Notes under the pieces: model-generated
Told to the model about the DNA's origin: nothing
Databases searched by the model: none
Seen by the model: the letters and a program-made list of their open reading frames with translations, nothing else
Program-made: the position numbers and the translations under genes
Origin: Microbacterium azadirachtae
Lineage (GTDB): Bacteria; Actinomycetota; Actinomycetes; Actinomycetales; Microbacteriaceae
Length of the DNA stretch: 64,000 nt
Direction of reading: 5' to 3'
Assembly (NCBI RefSeq): GCF_000956505.1
Contig: NZ_JYIX01000040.1
Span: 124,001-188,000, forward strand
In this document: positions 34,715 to 43,005 of the stretch, piece by piece
Position numbering within the stretch: position 1 is the stretch's first letter
Layout: each line of letters opens with the position of its first letter

Positions 34715-34750
34715 CGAAGGGCGTCGACGAGGGATCGTCGGCGCCCTTCG
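34715..34750 (+). terminator. Terminator after the DUF5302 gene
   Basis: CGAAGGGCG (34715-34723) pairs with CGCCCTTCG (34742-34750), with inner CGACGA/TCGTCG around a short purine loop. Confidence 0.8.
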
Positions 34751-34810
34751 TCGTCCGCGCATCCGCGGGAAGGGGTGGGAATCCACAGCGAGCGGGGTTA
34801 GCGTCGAATG

Positions 34811-36001
34811 GTGATCGTTTCTTCCGCCCCTGCCGCACCGGTGCGCAGAGCCCGCATGGCCCGCCCGGTCCTGGCGCTGGTGGCCGGCGTGCTGCTGATG
34901 ATGCCGCTCGCGGTGGCCGCACCGGCGTATGCGGACGACTATCCGTCGTGGCAGGACGTGCAGAACGCGCAGGGCGACGAGCAGGCCACGCAGGATCAGA
35001 TCACGCGTATCAACGACGCGCTCGCCACGGCGCAGCAGAAGGCCGCGGACGCGTCGACCGCAGCCATGAAGGCCGGCCAGGCGGCGGACTCCGCCCGGGC
35101 CGATGCGCACGCGGCCGAGCAGCGCGCGGACGAACTGGGCGTGCAGGCCTCCGCCGCCGAGCAGGCCGTGCAGCAGACGCATGAGCAGCTCGGTGCGGTC
35201 GTCGCCGGCCGCGCCCGCGTCGAGTCCGCGGCTCCGCTCACCGCCCGACTGTTCACGTCTGCGAACCCGGACCAGCTGCTCACGCGCCTGGGCGTGCTGC
35301 AGCAGCTCGACTCGACCTGGGCGAAGCTCGGCGAACGCGCTCTCGAGGCGCAGAGCGTCGCGACGTCACTGGAGGATCAGGCCCAGACCGCCCGCGCGGC
35401 CAGGGACGCGCTCGCGACCGCTGCAGAGGACGCGGCCCAGAAGGCGAAGGCCGCTGCCGACGCCGAGGCCGCCGCGGTCGCCGACCTGCAAGGCCACGTC
35501 ACCACGCTGTACGCGCAGCTGGCCACGCTGAAGAACACCACGGCCGACGTCGAGCGGCGCTACCGGATCGGCCAGCAGGTCGCCGAGCAGGAGCGCGAAG
35601 CCGCCGCGGCCGCAGACGCCGCGGCGGCCTCCTCCTCGAGCGGATCCGGCGGCGGCTCGGGGGGCGGCGACCTCGGCGGAGGCGGCGTGAACGTCGATCC
35701 CGCCGGCGCCCAGGCCTACGCCGCAGGCCAGCTCGGCAACTACGGCTGGGGCCAGGACCAGTTCTCGTGCCTGTACCGGCTGTGGATGCAGGAATCGAGC
35801 TGGCGCGCGGACGCCCTGAACCCCGACAGCGACGCCTACGGGATCCCGCAGGCGCTGCCCGCCGACAAGATGGCGGCGGCCGGGCCGGACTGGCGCACCA
35901 ACGGCGACACGCAGATCGACTGGGGCCTCAGCTACATCCAGGACCGCTACGGATCCCCCTGCGGCGCCTGGGCCCACGAGGTCGCCAACAACTGGTACTG
36001 A
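34811..36001 (+). CDS. Secreted coiled-coil protein with a transglycosylase-like C-terminal domain
   Basis: A signal peptide (basic start, hydrophobic ARPVLALVAGVLLMMPLAVA, cleavage near AYA-DD) is followed by a 220-residue Ala/Gln/Glu-rich coiled coil. A Gly/Ser linker and a C-terminal domain of about 100 residues come next. That domain has LYRLWMQESSWRADALNPDS and YGIPQALPADKMAA, resembling SLT-type transglycosylase folds with the Glu of QESSW, plus two Cys that could pair. The architecture suggests a cell-wall hydrolase or division-associated factor. TAGCGT (34799-34804) is 6 nt from this GTG; the ATG at 34808 is the alternative. Confidence 0.8.
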   Translation: MIVSSAPAAPVRRARMARPVLALVAGVLLMMPLAVAAPAYADDYPSWQDVQNAQGDEQATQDQITRINDALATAQQKAADASTAAMKAGQAADSARADAHAAEQRADELGVQASAAEQAVQQTHEQLGAVVAGRARVESAAPLTARLFTSANPDQLLTRLGVLQQLDSTWAKLGERALEAQSVATSLEDQAQTARAARDALATAAEDAAQKAKAAADAEAAAVADLQGHVTTLYAQLATLKNTTADVERRYRIGQQVAEQEREAAAAADAAAASSSSGSGGGSGGGDLGGGGVNVDPAGAQAYAAGQLGNYGWGQDQFSCLYRLWMQESSWRADALNPDSDAYGIPQALPADKMAAAGPDWRTNGDTQIDWGLSYIQDRYGSPCGAWAHEVANNWY

Positions 36002-36013
36002 GCGGGCGCGGTC

Positions 36014-36499
36014 TCAGCTCTCCTCGAGCGCCGCACGGGCGGCATCGAGCACGACCGGATCCGCACAGCCGCGCGCGAAGCCCGCGATCCTTCGACGGAT
36101 CTCCCGCCCCAGGACCATCGTGCCGATCCGTTCCGCGAGCGGTGCGAGCCACGCAGGGCGACAGGTGAAGCTGTACTTCCAGACGGCGCGGGTGCCGCCG
36201 TCGACGGCTTCGAAGCGCCAGCCCGCACCGAGCGTGCGGAGGAACCACGGCCCCTTCTCCATCACCATCCCCACGGTGGTCGGCGGCGCATAGGAGACGT
36301 AGTGGGTGATCATCGACAGCCCGAACCGCTGCCGGGTGAACGTGCGCACACCCTTCGCCGGCGCCATCGCCCCATCCAGGAAGTGCTGCGCGTGGATGAA
36401 GCCGTCCCAGCGGCGGCGGACCTCGCCCGTGGTCTGCGACACCGCATACGCCAGGGCGGGCGGGATCGGGACGATGACGGCGGCCTGGACGACGGGCAT
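36014..36499 (-). CDS. SRPBCC (START-like) family protein
   Basis: A 161-residue protein with the START/polyketide-cyclase fold pattern: VVQAAVIVPIPPALAYAVSQ at the start, a middle beta region (GAGWRFEAVDGGTRAVWKYS) and a long C-terminal helix. These proteins bind hydrophobic ligands. TAGCGT (36506-36511) is 6 nt before the ATG. The stop is 12 nt from the convergent secreted-protein gene. No specific role can be assigned. Confidence 0.75.
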   Translation of the reverse strand: MPVVQAAVIVPIPPALAYAVSQTTGEVRRRWDGFIHAQHFLDGAMAPAKGVRTFTRQRFGLSMITHYVSYAPPTTVGMVMEKGPWFLRTLGAGWRFEAVDGGTRAVWKYSFTCRPAWLAPLAERIGTMVLGREIRRRIAGFARGCADPVVLDAARAALEES

Positions 36500-36543
36500 G
36501 ACTCGACGCTATCGCTCCTGGGCGCGACGAGGGGACGCGATGG

Positions 36544-36596
36544 CCGTCGGACCGGGGCGGGGAGCCGTCATCGGCATTCCCGCTCCGGCCCGACGG
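36544..36596 (-). terminator. Terminator after dctA
   Basis: A long imperfect stem: CCGTCGG (36544-36550) pairs with CCGACGG (36590-36596), then CCGG/CCGG and GCGGG/CCCGC with single-base mismatches. It lies just past the dctA stop. Confidence 0.6.
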
Positions 36597-36606
36597 CGGA
36601 CCCGGA

Positions 36607-38061
36607 TCAGTTGCGGCCGGCGCGAGCGCGGGCCCGCTCCTGCTTCGCGGCCATCTCCTCGACCGCGGCACGCCCGAGGGTCTCGGTGCTGACCGGCTCC
36701 GACGCTGCCGTGTTCTGCGCAGCGGGGAGCGCGTCGTGTCCCACGCCGTCCAGAGTCGACTCGTCGAACGGACGCGCACCGGAGAGCACCTGACGCACCT
36801 GCTCCGTGTCGATCTGCTTCGTCCAGGTGCCGATGAGGATCGTCGCGACCGCATTGCCGGTGAAGTTGGTCAGCGCGCGTCCCTCCGACATGAAGCGGTC
36901 GATGCCCACGATCACCCCGACGCCGTTCACGAGGTCGGGACGATACGCCTGCAGGCCGCCGGCCAGCGTCGCGAGCCCGGCGCCGGTGACACCCGCGGCG
37001 CCCTTGCTCGCGATGATCATGAAGACGAGCAGACCGATCTGCTCGGGGATCGACATCGGCTGGCCCAGGCCCGTCGCGATGAACAGCGACGCCATCGTCA
37101 GGTAGATCGCGGTGCCGTCGAGGTTGAACGAGTATCCCGTCGGCACCGTGATGCCCACCACGGGCTTCGCCACCCCCAGGTGCTCCATCTTGGCGATCAG
37201 CCGGGGCAGCGCGGACTCGGACGACGAGGTGCCGACGATCAGCAGGTACTCGCGCGCCAGGTACTTCATCAGCTGGAAGATGTTCACGCGGGCCACGAGC
37301 AGCAGCACGCCGCCGAGCACCACGACGATGAACACGATGCACGTGAGGTAGAACGCCCCGAGAAGGATCCCGAGGCTCCAGATCGCGGCGACGCCCGTCT
37401 TGCCGACCACGGCGGCGATCGCGCCGAATGCGCCGAGCGGGGCGAGCCACAGGATCATCCCGAGCACGCGGAACACGAGCGTCTGCAGCTGCTTGATCGC
37501 CCCCATGATGGGGGCGCCGCGCTCCCCCAGGCCCTGCAGCGCGAACCCGACGAGCAGCGCGATGAAGAGGACCTGCAGCACGCTCTCACCGGTGAAGGCG
37601 CCGAAGAACGTGGCCGGGATGATGCCGAGGATGAAGTCCTGCGTCGTCTTCGCCTCGGTCGTGGCCGCCTGGTAGGTCGCGCCCGCCATGTGCAGTCCCT
37701 CACCGGGGTGGATGATGTTGCCCACGACCAGGCCGATCGCGAGCGCGAACGTCGACATCACCATGAAGTAGAGGAGCGCGAGTCCGCCGATCTTGCCGAC
37801 CGTCGCCGCCTTGGCGATGGATCCGACGCCGATCACGATCGTGCAGAAGATGATCGGCGCGATCATCATCTTGATGAGGCTCACGAAGCCCTTGCCGATG
37901 GGTTCGAGGCCCTGCGCGAACTGCGGGAACACGAGGCCCACCGCGATCCCGAGGCCCACCGCGATGAGCACGGACACATAGAGCCAGGTGTGCTTGTCCC
38001 AGGAGTTCTTGCCGCGGCGCCAATCGTGCCGCGGGAGAGTGAAACCTTCGGTGAGAGCCAT
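36607..38061 (-). CDS. dctA: C4-dicarboxylate/cation symporter DctA-like
   Basis: A 484-residue transporter of the dicarboxylate/amino acid:cation symporter family, importing succinate, fumarate or malate with protons or sodium. Hallmarks are the serine-rich motif GTSSSESALPRL and the substrate/ion motif YSFNLDGTAIYLTMASLF. About eight membrane segments and two re-entrant loops are seen. Two ATGs are adjacent; the second (38061) has the better spacing from GGAGG. The divergent CitA/DcuS-type kinase and its regulator probably induce it. Confidence 0.93.
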   Translation of the reverse strand: MALTEGFTLPRHDWRRGKNSWDKHTWLYVSVLIAVGLGIAVGLVFPQFAQGLEPIGKGFVSLIKMMIAPIIFCTIVIGVGSIAKAATVGKIGGLALLYFMVMSTFALAIGLVVGNIIHPGEGLHMAGATYQAATTEAKTTQDFILGIIPATFFGAFTGESVLQVLFIALLVGFALQGLGERGAPIMGAIKQLQTLVFRVLGMILWLAPLGAFGAIAAVVGKTGVAAIWSLGILLGAFYLTCIVFIVVVLGGVLLLVARVNIFQLMKYLAREYLLIVGTSSSESALPRLIAKMEHLGVAKPVVGITVPTGYSFNLDGTAIYLTMASLFIATGLGQPMSIPEQIGLLVFMIIASKGAAGVTGAGLATLAGGLQAYRPDLVNGVGVIVGIDRFMSEGRALTNFTGNAVATILIGTWTKQIDTEQVRQVLSGARPFDESTLDGVGHDALPAAQNTAASEPVSTETLGRAAVEEMAAKQERARARAGRN

Positions 38062-38240
38062 CATCGCCTCCGCTGAGTGAACCGGACACCGCACCACAGT
38101 GGGCGGGCCGTGTCGACCATCGTGCGGACCGGCCGCGCCGCGCGGCGAGTTCTGGTCGTATTGAAACCGGCACGGATCCGGTGCAGGCCGCCGCGCGCGG
38201 CACGACCTCGCGCATACTGGCTGAGGAGGTCGGATCGGCG

Positions 38241-39536
38241 ATGGCGACGAAAAGACGCGGCGGAGTGCGCAGTGCCGCATCGCGCGTGTTCGCGCTGCTG
38301 ATCGCATCCGTCCTGCTGATCGGCGCGGCGATCGGGGTGTTCCTCACCTGGGAGGCACAGACCTCGGCACGGCAGGAGGCCGAGCACGTCACCGCGGCGA
38401 TCGCGCACGCGCTCTCCGCGGCACCCGCGATCGAAGCGGCCGTGACCGCGACCGACCGCCCCTCCGCGGAGGACGCGCTGCGCGCGTACGTCGAGTCCGT
38501 GCGCACCGGAGCAGGGCTGGACTTCATCACCGTCATGGACAGTGAAGGCGTGCGCCTCACGCATCCGGATCCCGCGCGCATCGGCGAGAAGTACCTGGGC
38601 ACGATCCCCGCCGACGGCCGCACGCTGACCGAGCAGTACACGGGCACGCTCGGCCCGTCGGTGCGCACGATCGCCCCCGTCCACGACGCCGGCGGTGCGA
38701 TCGTCGGCTGGGTGTCGGCGGGCGTGACCGTGGAGTCGCTGGCCGGGGCTCTGCTCCGACGCCTGCCTGTGATCGTGCTGCTGACCCTCGCGGTCGTGGC
38801 GCTGGGCGCGGCCGGAGCGGTGCTCGCGCGACTCGCGACGCGGCGCATCACCGGCGATCTCGAGGCGCGAGACGTGCGCGAGGCGGTCGCCGGCTACGAG
38901 TCGGTGCGCACGCTCGGCGAGGCGCTGCGGGCGCAGACGCACGAGCACGGCAACCGCCTGCACACCGCACTGTCGCTGCTGGAGCTCGACCGCCGCGAGG
39001 AGGCGATCGCGCTGCTGTCCGAAGCGTCCCTGCAGGGCCAGTCCGTGATCGATCAGATGACTTTGCGCGACGGGGATCCGACGCTCGGCGCGCTGCTGCT
39101 GGGCAAGGCCTCGCAGGCGAAGGAGCGCGGCGTGCGCTGGCAGGTGCACGTGGATCCTGCCGCTCCCCGCGTGGATCTGACGCCCGTCGATGCGGTCGCG
39201 GTGGTGGGGAACCTCATCGACAACGCGCTCGACGCCGCCCGTCAGGCGGAGTCGGGCGGCGACCGCTGGGTACGGGTCGACGTGACCGCGGCGGGCGGCG
39301 GAGCCATCGCGATCACGGTCTCGGACGGCGGCCCCGGAATCCCCTCGAACCTCCGCGAGCGGATCTTCGAGCACGGCTTCTCCACCAAGCCGAGCGACCG
39401 CTCTGGCCGCGGGGTGGGACTCGCCCTCGTGCGCGACATCGTGACGGCCGCGGGCGGGAGCGTCGAACTCTCCGCCGAGCCGACGTCGTTCCGGGTGACG
39501 CTGCCCGGCGTCCCGACGGAGAGGAACATCGGATGA
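38241..39536 (+). CDS. Sensor histidine kinase, CitA/DcuS type
   Basis: A membrane sensor of the citrate/C4-dicarboxylate family. It has a first TM helix (about 15-37), an extracytoplasmic PAS-like domain (40-175, with GLDFITVMDSEGVRLTHPDP), a second TM helix (about 178-200), the phosphoacceptor region LRAQTHEHGNRLHTALSLLE, N box NLIDNALDAA, and G boxes DGGPGIP and GRGVGLALV. AGGAGG lies 11 nt upstream. It overlaps the response regulator gene as ATGA and is divergent from dctA, its likely target. Confidence 0.93.
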   Translation: MATKRRGGVRSAASRVFALLIASVLLIGAAIGVFLTWEAQTSARQEAEHVTAAIAHALSAAPAIEAAVTATDRPSAEDALRAYVESVRTGAGLDFITVMDSEGVRLTHPDPARIGEKYLGTIPADGRTLTEQYTGTLGPSVRTIAPVHDAGGAIVGWVSAGVTVESLAGALLRRLPVIVLLTLAVVALGAAGAVLARLATRRITGDLEARDVREAVAGYESVRTLGEALRAQTHEHGNRLHTALSLLELDRREEAIALLSEASLQGQSVIDQMTLRDGDPTLGALLLGKASQAKERGVRWQVHVDPAAPRVDLTPVDAVAVVGNLIDNALDAARQAESGGDRWVRVDVTAAGGGAIAITVSDGGPGIPSNLRERIFEHGFSTKPSDRSGRGVGLALVRDIVTAAGGSVELSAEPTSFRVTLPGVPTERNIG

Positions 39537-40225
39537 TCGGCGTCCTGCTCGTGGACGACGACCCGCTCACGCTCGAACTTCACGCGGCGTACATCGCGCG
39601 GCTCGAGGGGTTCGAGGTCGTGGGCGAGTGCACCGGCGTCCGCGCCGCGCTGAACGCGCTCACCGCCGATGCGGAGCGGATCGATCTGGTGCTGCTGGAT
39701 CTCACCATGCCCGACGGCTCCGGCATCGACGTGCTGCGGCGCATCCGCGGCGCGGGCAGCGCGATCGACGTGATCGCGGTGACCAGCGTGCGCGACGTCG
39801 AGGCCGTGCGACGGATGTCGGCCCTGGGCGTCGCCCAGTACCTGCTCAAGCCGTTCCCGTTCGCCGTCTTCCGCGATCGTCTGCTGCAGTTCCGCGACCG
39901 CCACGAACGCGCGGTCGCGCTGGCGGGCGCCGCCAGCCAGGAGGAGATCGATGCCCTGATCGGAGGGCCCGCGACCGGCGCCATCGCCCTGCCGAAGGGT
40001 CTCGCCGCCGAGACGCTGCAGGTGGTGACAGCGGTGCTGCGCGCGCACGGCGATCTCTCGGCCGCGGAGGCGGCGCCTCTCGTCGGCGTCTCCCGGGTCA
40101 CCGCACGCCGCTACCTGGAGCACCTCGTCGCCCAGCAGGTCGCGATCCGCGCCCCGCGCTACGGCGCCCCGGGCCGGCCTGAGACGGCCTACCGCCTGGC
40201 CGGTTCTGCCGCGCCGCCGCGCTGA
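39533..40225 (+). CDS. Response regulator, CitB/DcuR type
   Basis: Partner of the kinase. The receiver domain is at 1-120 with acidic pocket DDDPLT, phospho-Asp in LLDLTMPDGSGIDVL, Thr/Ser in AVTSVRD and Lys in YLLKPF. The C-terminal HTH carries VGVSRVTARRYLEHLVAQQV. The length is 230 residues. It probably activates dctA in response to external dicarboxylates, by analogy with the family. Confidence 0.93.
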   Translation: MIGVLLVDDDPLTLELHAAYIARLEGFEVVGECTGVRAALNALTADAERIDLVLLDLTMPDGSGIDVLRRIRGAGSAIDVIAVTSVRDVEAVRRMSALGVAQYLLKPFPFAVFRDRLLQFRDRHERAVALAGAASQEEIDALIGGPATGAIALPKGLAAETLQVVTAVLRAHGDLSAAEAAPLVGVSRVTARRYLEHLVAQQVAIRAPRYGAPGRPETAYRLAGSAAPPR

Positions 40226-40291
40226 TGCTCCCCAGCCTGCCACCGGCACCGTGGTCGGGCCGCTGGCGGCGCGATGATAGCGTCGTCCTGT

Positions 40292-40428
40292 CCTCAGGGC
40301 GGGGTGAAAGTCCCCACCGGCGGTGTCGCGGCATGGTCCGCGCGAGCCCGCGAACGGTCCCCATGGTGGGGACCGCCGATCCGGTGCGATTCCGGAGCCG
40401 ACGGTCACAGTCCGGATGAGAGAGGACA
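40292..40428 (+). promoter_or_regulatory. FMN riboswitch (RFN element)
   Basis: All conserved RFN blocks are present in order: TCAGGGCGGGGTGAAAGTCC, CCACCGGCGGT, GAGCCCGCGA, GATCCGGTGCGATTCCGG, AGCCGACGGTCACAGTCCGG and ATGAGAGAGGA. The variable arm forms a perfect hairpin GGTCCCC-atg-GTGGGGACC. The aptamer ends 16 nt before the ATG of the lumazine synthase gene and directly abuts its AAGGAG. Control at translation initiation is therefore likely; I see no separate terminator. A TAGCGT -10 lies at 40277-40282. Confidence 0.95.
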
Positions 40429-40444
40429 GAAGGAGCAGTCCACC

Positions 40445-40879
40445 ATGCCCAGAATCGCCATCGTCGCCGCGCAGTGGCACGCCGAGATCGTCGAGCAGGC
40501 CGTTTCCGCCTTCATCGAGCGTCTCGCCGACCTCGGCATCGACCAGGTCGACGTGCACCGCGTTCCCGGCGCGTTCGAGATTCCGCTGCACGCGCAGCGC
40601 CTCGCGCGCACCGGCCGCTACGCTGCCATCGCGACGAGTGCGCTCGTCGTGGACGGCGGGATCTACCGGCACGACTTCGTCGCCGGATCCGTCGTCGACG
40701 CGCTCATGCGCGTTCAGCTGGACACCGACGTGCCGGTGTTCTCCGCCGTGCTCACGCCGCACCACTTCCACGAGCACGACGAGCACCAGGACTACTTCCG
40801 GCGTCACTTCGCCGTGAAGGGCCGGGAACTCGCCGAGGCCGTGTCCGCCACGGTGCAGAGCCTCGCCGCGATCGGCTGA
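40445..40879 (+). CDS. ribH: 6,7-dimethyl-8-ribityllumazine synthase, RibH2 type
   Basis: Condenses the ribityl pyrimidine with dihydroxybutanone phosphate, the penultimate step of riboflavin synthesis. RVPGAFEIPLHAQRLA and the segment around LVVDGGIYRHDFVAGSV are family marks. The late region LTPHHFHEHDEHQDYFRRHF matches the RibH2 subtype known from Brucella and Mesorhizobium rather than canonical RibH. The length is 144 residues. It is a lone gene directly under an FMN riboswitch, with no ribA, ribD or ribE beside it. Confidence 0.9.
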   Translation: MPRIAIVAAQWHAEIVEQAVSAFIERLADLGIDQVDVHRVPGAFEIPLHAQRLARTGRYAAIATSALVVDGGIYRHDFVAGSVVDALMRVQLDTDVPVFSAVLTPHHFHEHDEHQDYFRRHFAVKGRELAEAVSATVQSLAAIG

Positions 40880-40920
40880 CCGACCCGCGAGGCCCTGCCC
40901 CTGGCACGTCCGCCGTCGCC

Positions 40921-40943
40921 GAGTCCGCCGTCGAGGCGGACTC
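40921..40943. terminator. Bidirectional terminator between ribH and the FAD oxidoreductase gene
   Basis: A perfect 9-bp stem, GAGTCCGCC (40921-40929) with GGCGGACTC (40935-40943), around a 5-nt loop. It touches the stop codon of the convergent gene. Confidence 0.8.
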
Positions 40944-42294
40944 AGCGCGGCAGGCGTCCTTCGTGCAGCACGCCGTCGGGATCGGCGCTCGCGCGCACCG
41001 CACGCAGCCGGTCGATGTCGGACGCCGTGGCGCACCGTTCGAGCGACTGCCCCGGCGTGAGGAACGTCGGGACCGTCCGCTCGGCGGCGACCGGAGCGAG
41101 CAGCTCGCGGAGCCCCGCGATGCTGGCGTCGCCGGGCTCGGCCGGTGCGCCGGGGAAGTTCGGCACGAGCGCGTGCAGGAGCCAGCCCGCCGACGCCAGG
41201 GAGGCGAAGCCGGAACGGCGCGGAGCGTCGAGTGCTCCGCCCAGCATCCGCAGGTCGATCCCGATGATCGTCGACTGGGCAGGTGCGTGACGGAAGTCGA
41301 CCAGCGCATCGATCGTGGCGTCGTCGAGCCGGTCGAGAGCAGCGGAGGCGCCCCGGCCCGGCGTCGGATCGGTCGGCTCCCCCGAGGCGGCGGCGAGCGC
41401 GGCGAGCGAGGTCGGTCCCGCGGTCTCGCGCTGCACGGTGCCGGCACGCCGCACCCCGTCGAGGAGTGCTTCGGCGGCGCCGTCGGAGGACAGTGCCTGC
41501 ACCGTCACGTAGCTCTTGCCGCGGATCGCCTCCGGCAGCATCGGCGCGTCGGGCATCCGCATGGAGCTCGTGAACACGTTGAGCGTCGACGGCGCGACGG
41601 CGGCGAGATCCCGCACGGCGCGGATCACCGCGGCGGAGTCGGCCGCGTCGAAGGTCAGCGAGGCGCCCCACTGCGCCGGGGCGCGGACGAGATCGATCTC
41701 GAGCGCGGTGACGACGCCCACGACGCCGCCCGCTCCGCGCAGCGCCCACATCGCCTCGCCGTCGCTGTCGTCGTCGATCCGCTCATGCGTGCCGTCTGGT
41801 CGCAGCACCCACGCGGCGCGCAGGTTGTCGGAACCCAGACCCGCCGTGCGGCTGAACCAGGAGTGACCGCCGCCGAGCGTGTAGCCCGCGACCGACACGA
41901 CGGGGCTCGTTCCTGCGGGAGCCGCCCACCCGGTGCCTTCGAGCGCATCGACGACGGCGCCCCAGCGCACACCGCTGCCGACGACGACCACGCCGGCCGC
42001 GAGGTCGATGTCGAGCCGGTCGAACGCCGCGGTCCGGACGATCACGGCCCCGGCCAGGTCGCCGGAGGCGCCGTGGCCGCTCGGCTGCACGGCGATCGGC
42101 GTTCCGGCCTCACGCGCGGCCGCGAGGATCAGACGAAGATCGTCGAGGCCCGCGGGCGTCGCGACCGCCGCGGGGACCTGGTCGATCGAGAGGTTCCACG
42201 GGCGGCGAGCGGCGTCGAATCCGTCGTCCGAGGGGAGTAGAAGGGTTCCGTCCAGCGCACGGTCGAGAGTGTCGAATGCAGAGAGAAGGGGCAT
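40942..42294 (-). CDS. FAD-binding oxidoreductase (FAD_binding_4 family)
   Basis: A 450-residue flavoprotein of the vanillyl-alcohol oxidase/berberine-bridge type. The FAD-attachment region reads IAVQPSGHGASGDLAGAVIV, whose His is the usual covalent-flavin position. SVAGYTLGGGHSWFSRTAGL and ALRGAGGVVGVVTALE complete the PCMH fold. The C-terminus ends in RASADPDGVLHEG, a variant of the BBE tail. TAGGGT (42301-42306) is 6 nt before the ATG (leaderless). The substrate is unknown. Confidence 0.88.
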   Translation of the reverse strand: MPLLSAFDTLDRALDGTLLLPSDDGFDAARRPWNLSIDQVPAAVATPAGLDDLRLILAAAREAGTPIAVQPSGHGASGDLAGAVIVRTAAFDRLDIDLAAGVVVVGSGVRWGAVVDALEGTGWAAPAGTSPVVSVAGYTLGGGHSWFSRTAGLGSDNLRAAWVLRPDGTHERIDDDSDGEAMWALRGAGGVVGVVTALEIDLVRAPAQWGASLTFDAADSAAVIRAVRDLAAVAPSTLNVFTSSMRMPDAPMLPEAIRGKSYVTVQALSSDGAAEALLDGVRRAGTVQRETAGPTSLAALAAASGEPTDPTPGRGASAALDRLDDATIDALVDFRHAPAQSTIIGIDLRMLGGALDAPRRSGFASLASAGWLLHALVPNFPGAPAEPGDASIAGLRELLAPVAAERTVPTFLTPGQSLERCATASDIDRLRAVRASADPDGVLHEGRLPR

Positions 42295-42359
42295 GACGCC
42301 ACCCTAGGATGCCCCACGGACATTCCCGGCGACGTCACGCCCCTTGTGCCTGCGCAGGT

Positions 42360-43004
42360 CTACTCCCCCGCGAGACCGCCCAGCAGGTGCCCGAACGAGC
42401 GTCCTTCGCCGAGGTAGTTTCCCGGGTCGAAGGGATCCTTGTCGGCTGCGGGCTCGCGTCGGGCCATCGCCTCTGCGAGCTCCCGCGCTCCGCGCTCGAC
42501 CCGCGTGCTGAGCGGGGCCACCTCGTCGGCGTTCGCCCCCCAGTCGCTGGATGCCGCGAAGACGCCCGTGGGGACGGGCTCGGCGTGCAGGTAGGTGAAC
42601 AGCGGGCGGATCGCGTAGTCGATCGCGAGCGAGTGCCGCGCGGTTCCGGCGTTCGCGCCGATCAGGACGGGCTTGCCTGCGAGCGCGTCCGGGTCGAGCA
42701 CGTCGATGAACGACTTGAACAGGCCCGAGTAGCTCGTGGAGAAGATCGGCGTGACGGCGATCAGGCCGTCGGCCGAGATCACCGTGTTGATCGCCGAGTC
42801 CAGCGCGGGCGGGGCGAACCCGGTGAGCAGGTTGTTCGTGATGTCGTGCGCGAGGTCGCGCAGCTCGATCACGTCGACGCCGACCTCGGAGCCGAGCTCG
42901 GTGAGCCGGCGCGCGGTCTCCGCCGCGAGGCGGTCGGCGAGCATGCGCGTCGAGGACGGGTTGCTGAGCCCTGCGGAGATCACCGCGATGCGACGGGCGC
43001 CCAT
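42360..43004 (-). CDS. NAD(P)H-dependent FMN reductase, CE1759 family
   Basis: A 214-residue flavodoxin-like FMN reductase: RIAVISAGLSNPSSTRMLAD binds the flavin phosphate and TPIFSTSYSGLFKSFIDVLD is the flavin-binding loop. The CE1759 type occurs as a duo with the CE1758 monooxygenase, supplying reduced FMN to it. Its ATG is 1 nt from the monooxygenase stop, so the two are co-translated. Confidence 0.9.
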   Translation of the reverse strand: MGARRIAVISAGLSNPSSTRMLADRLAAETARRLTELGSEVGVDVIELRDLAHDITNNLLTGFAPPALDSAINTVISADGLIAVTPIFSTSYSGLFKSFIDVLDPDALAGKPVLIGANAGTARHSLAIDYAIRPLFTYLHAEPVPTGVFAASSDWGANADEVAPLSTRVERGARELAEAMARREPAADKDPFDPGNYLGEGRSFGHLLGGLAGE

Positions 43005-43005
43005 C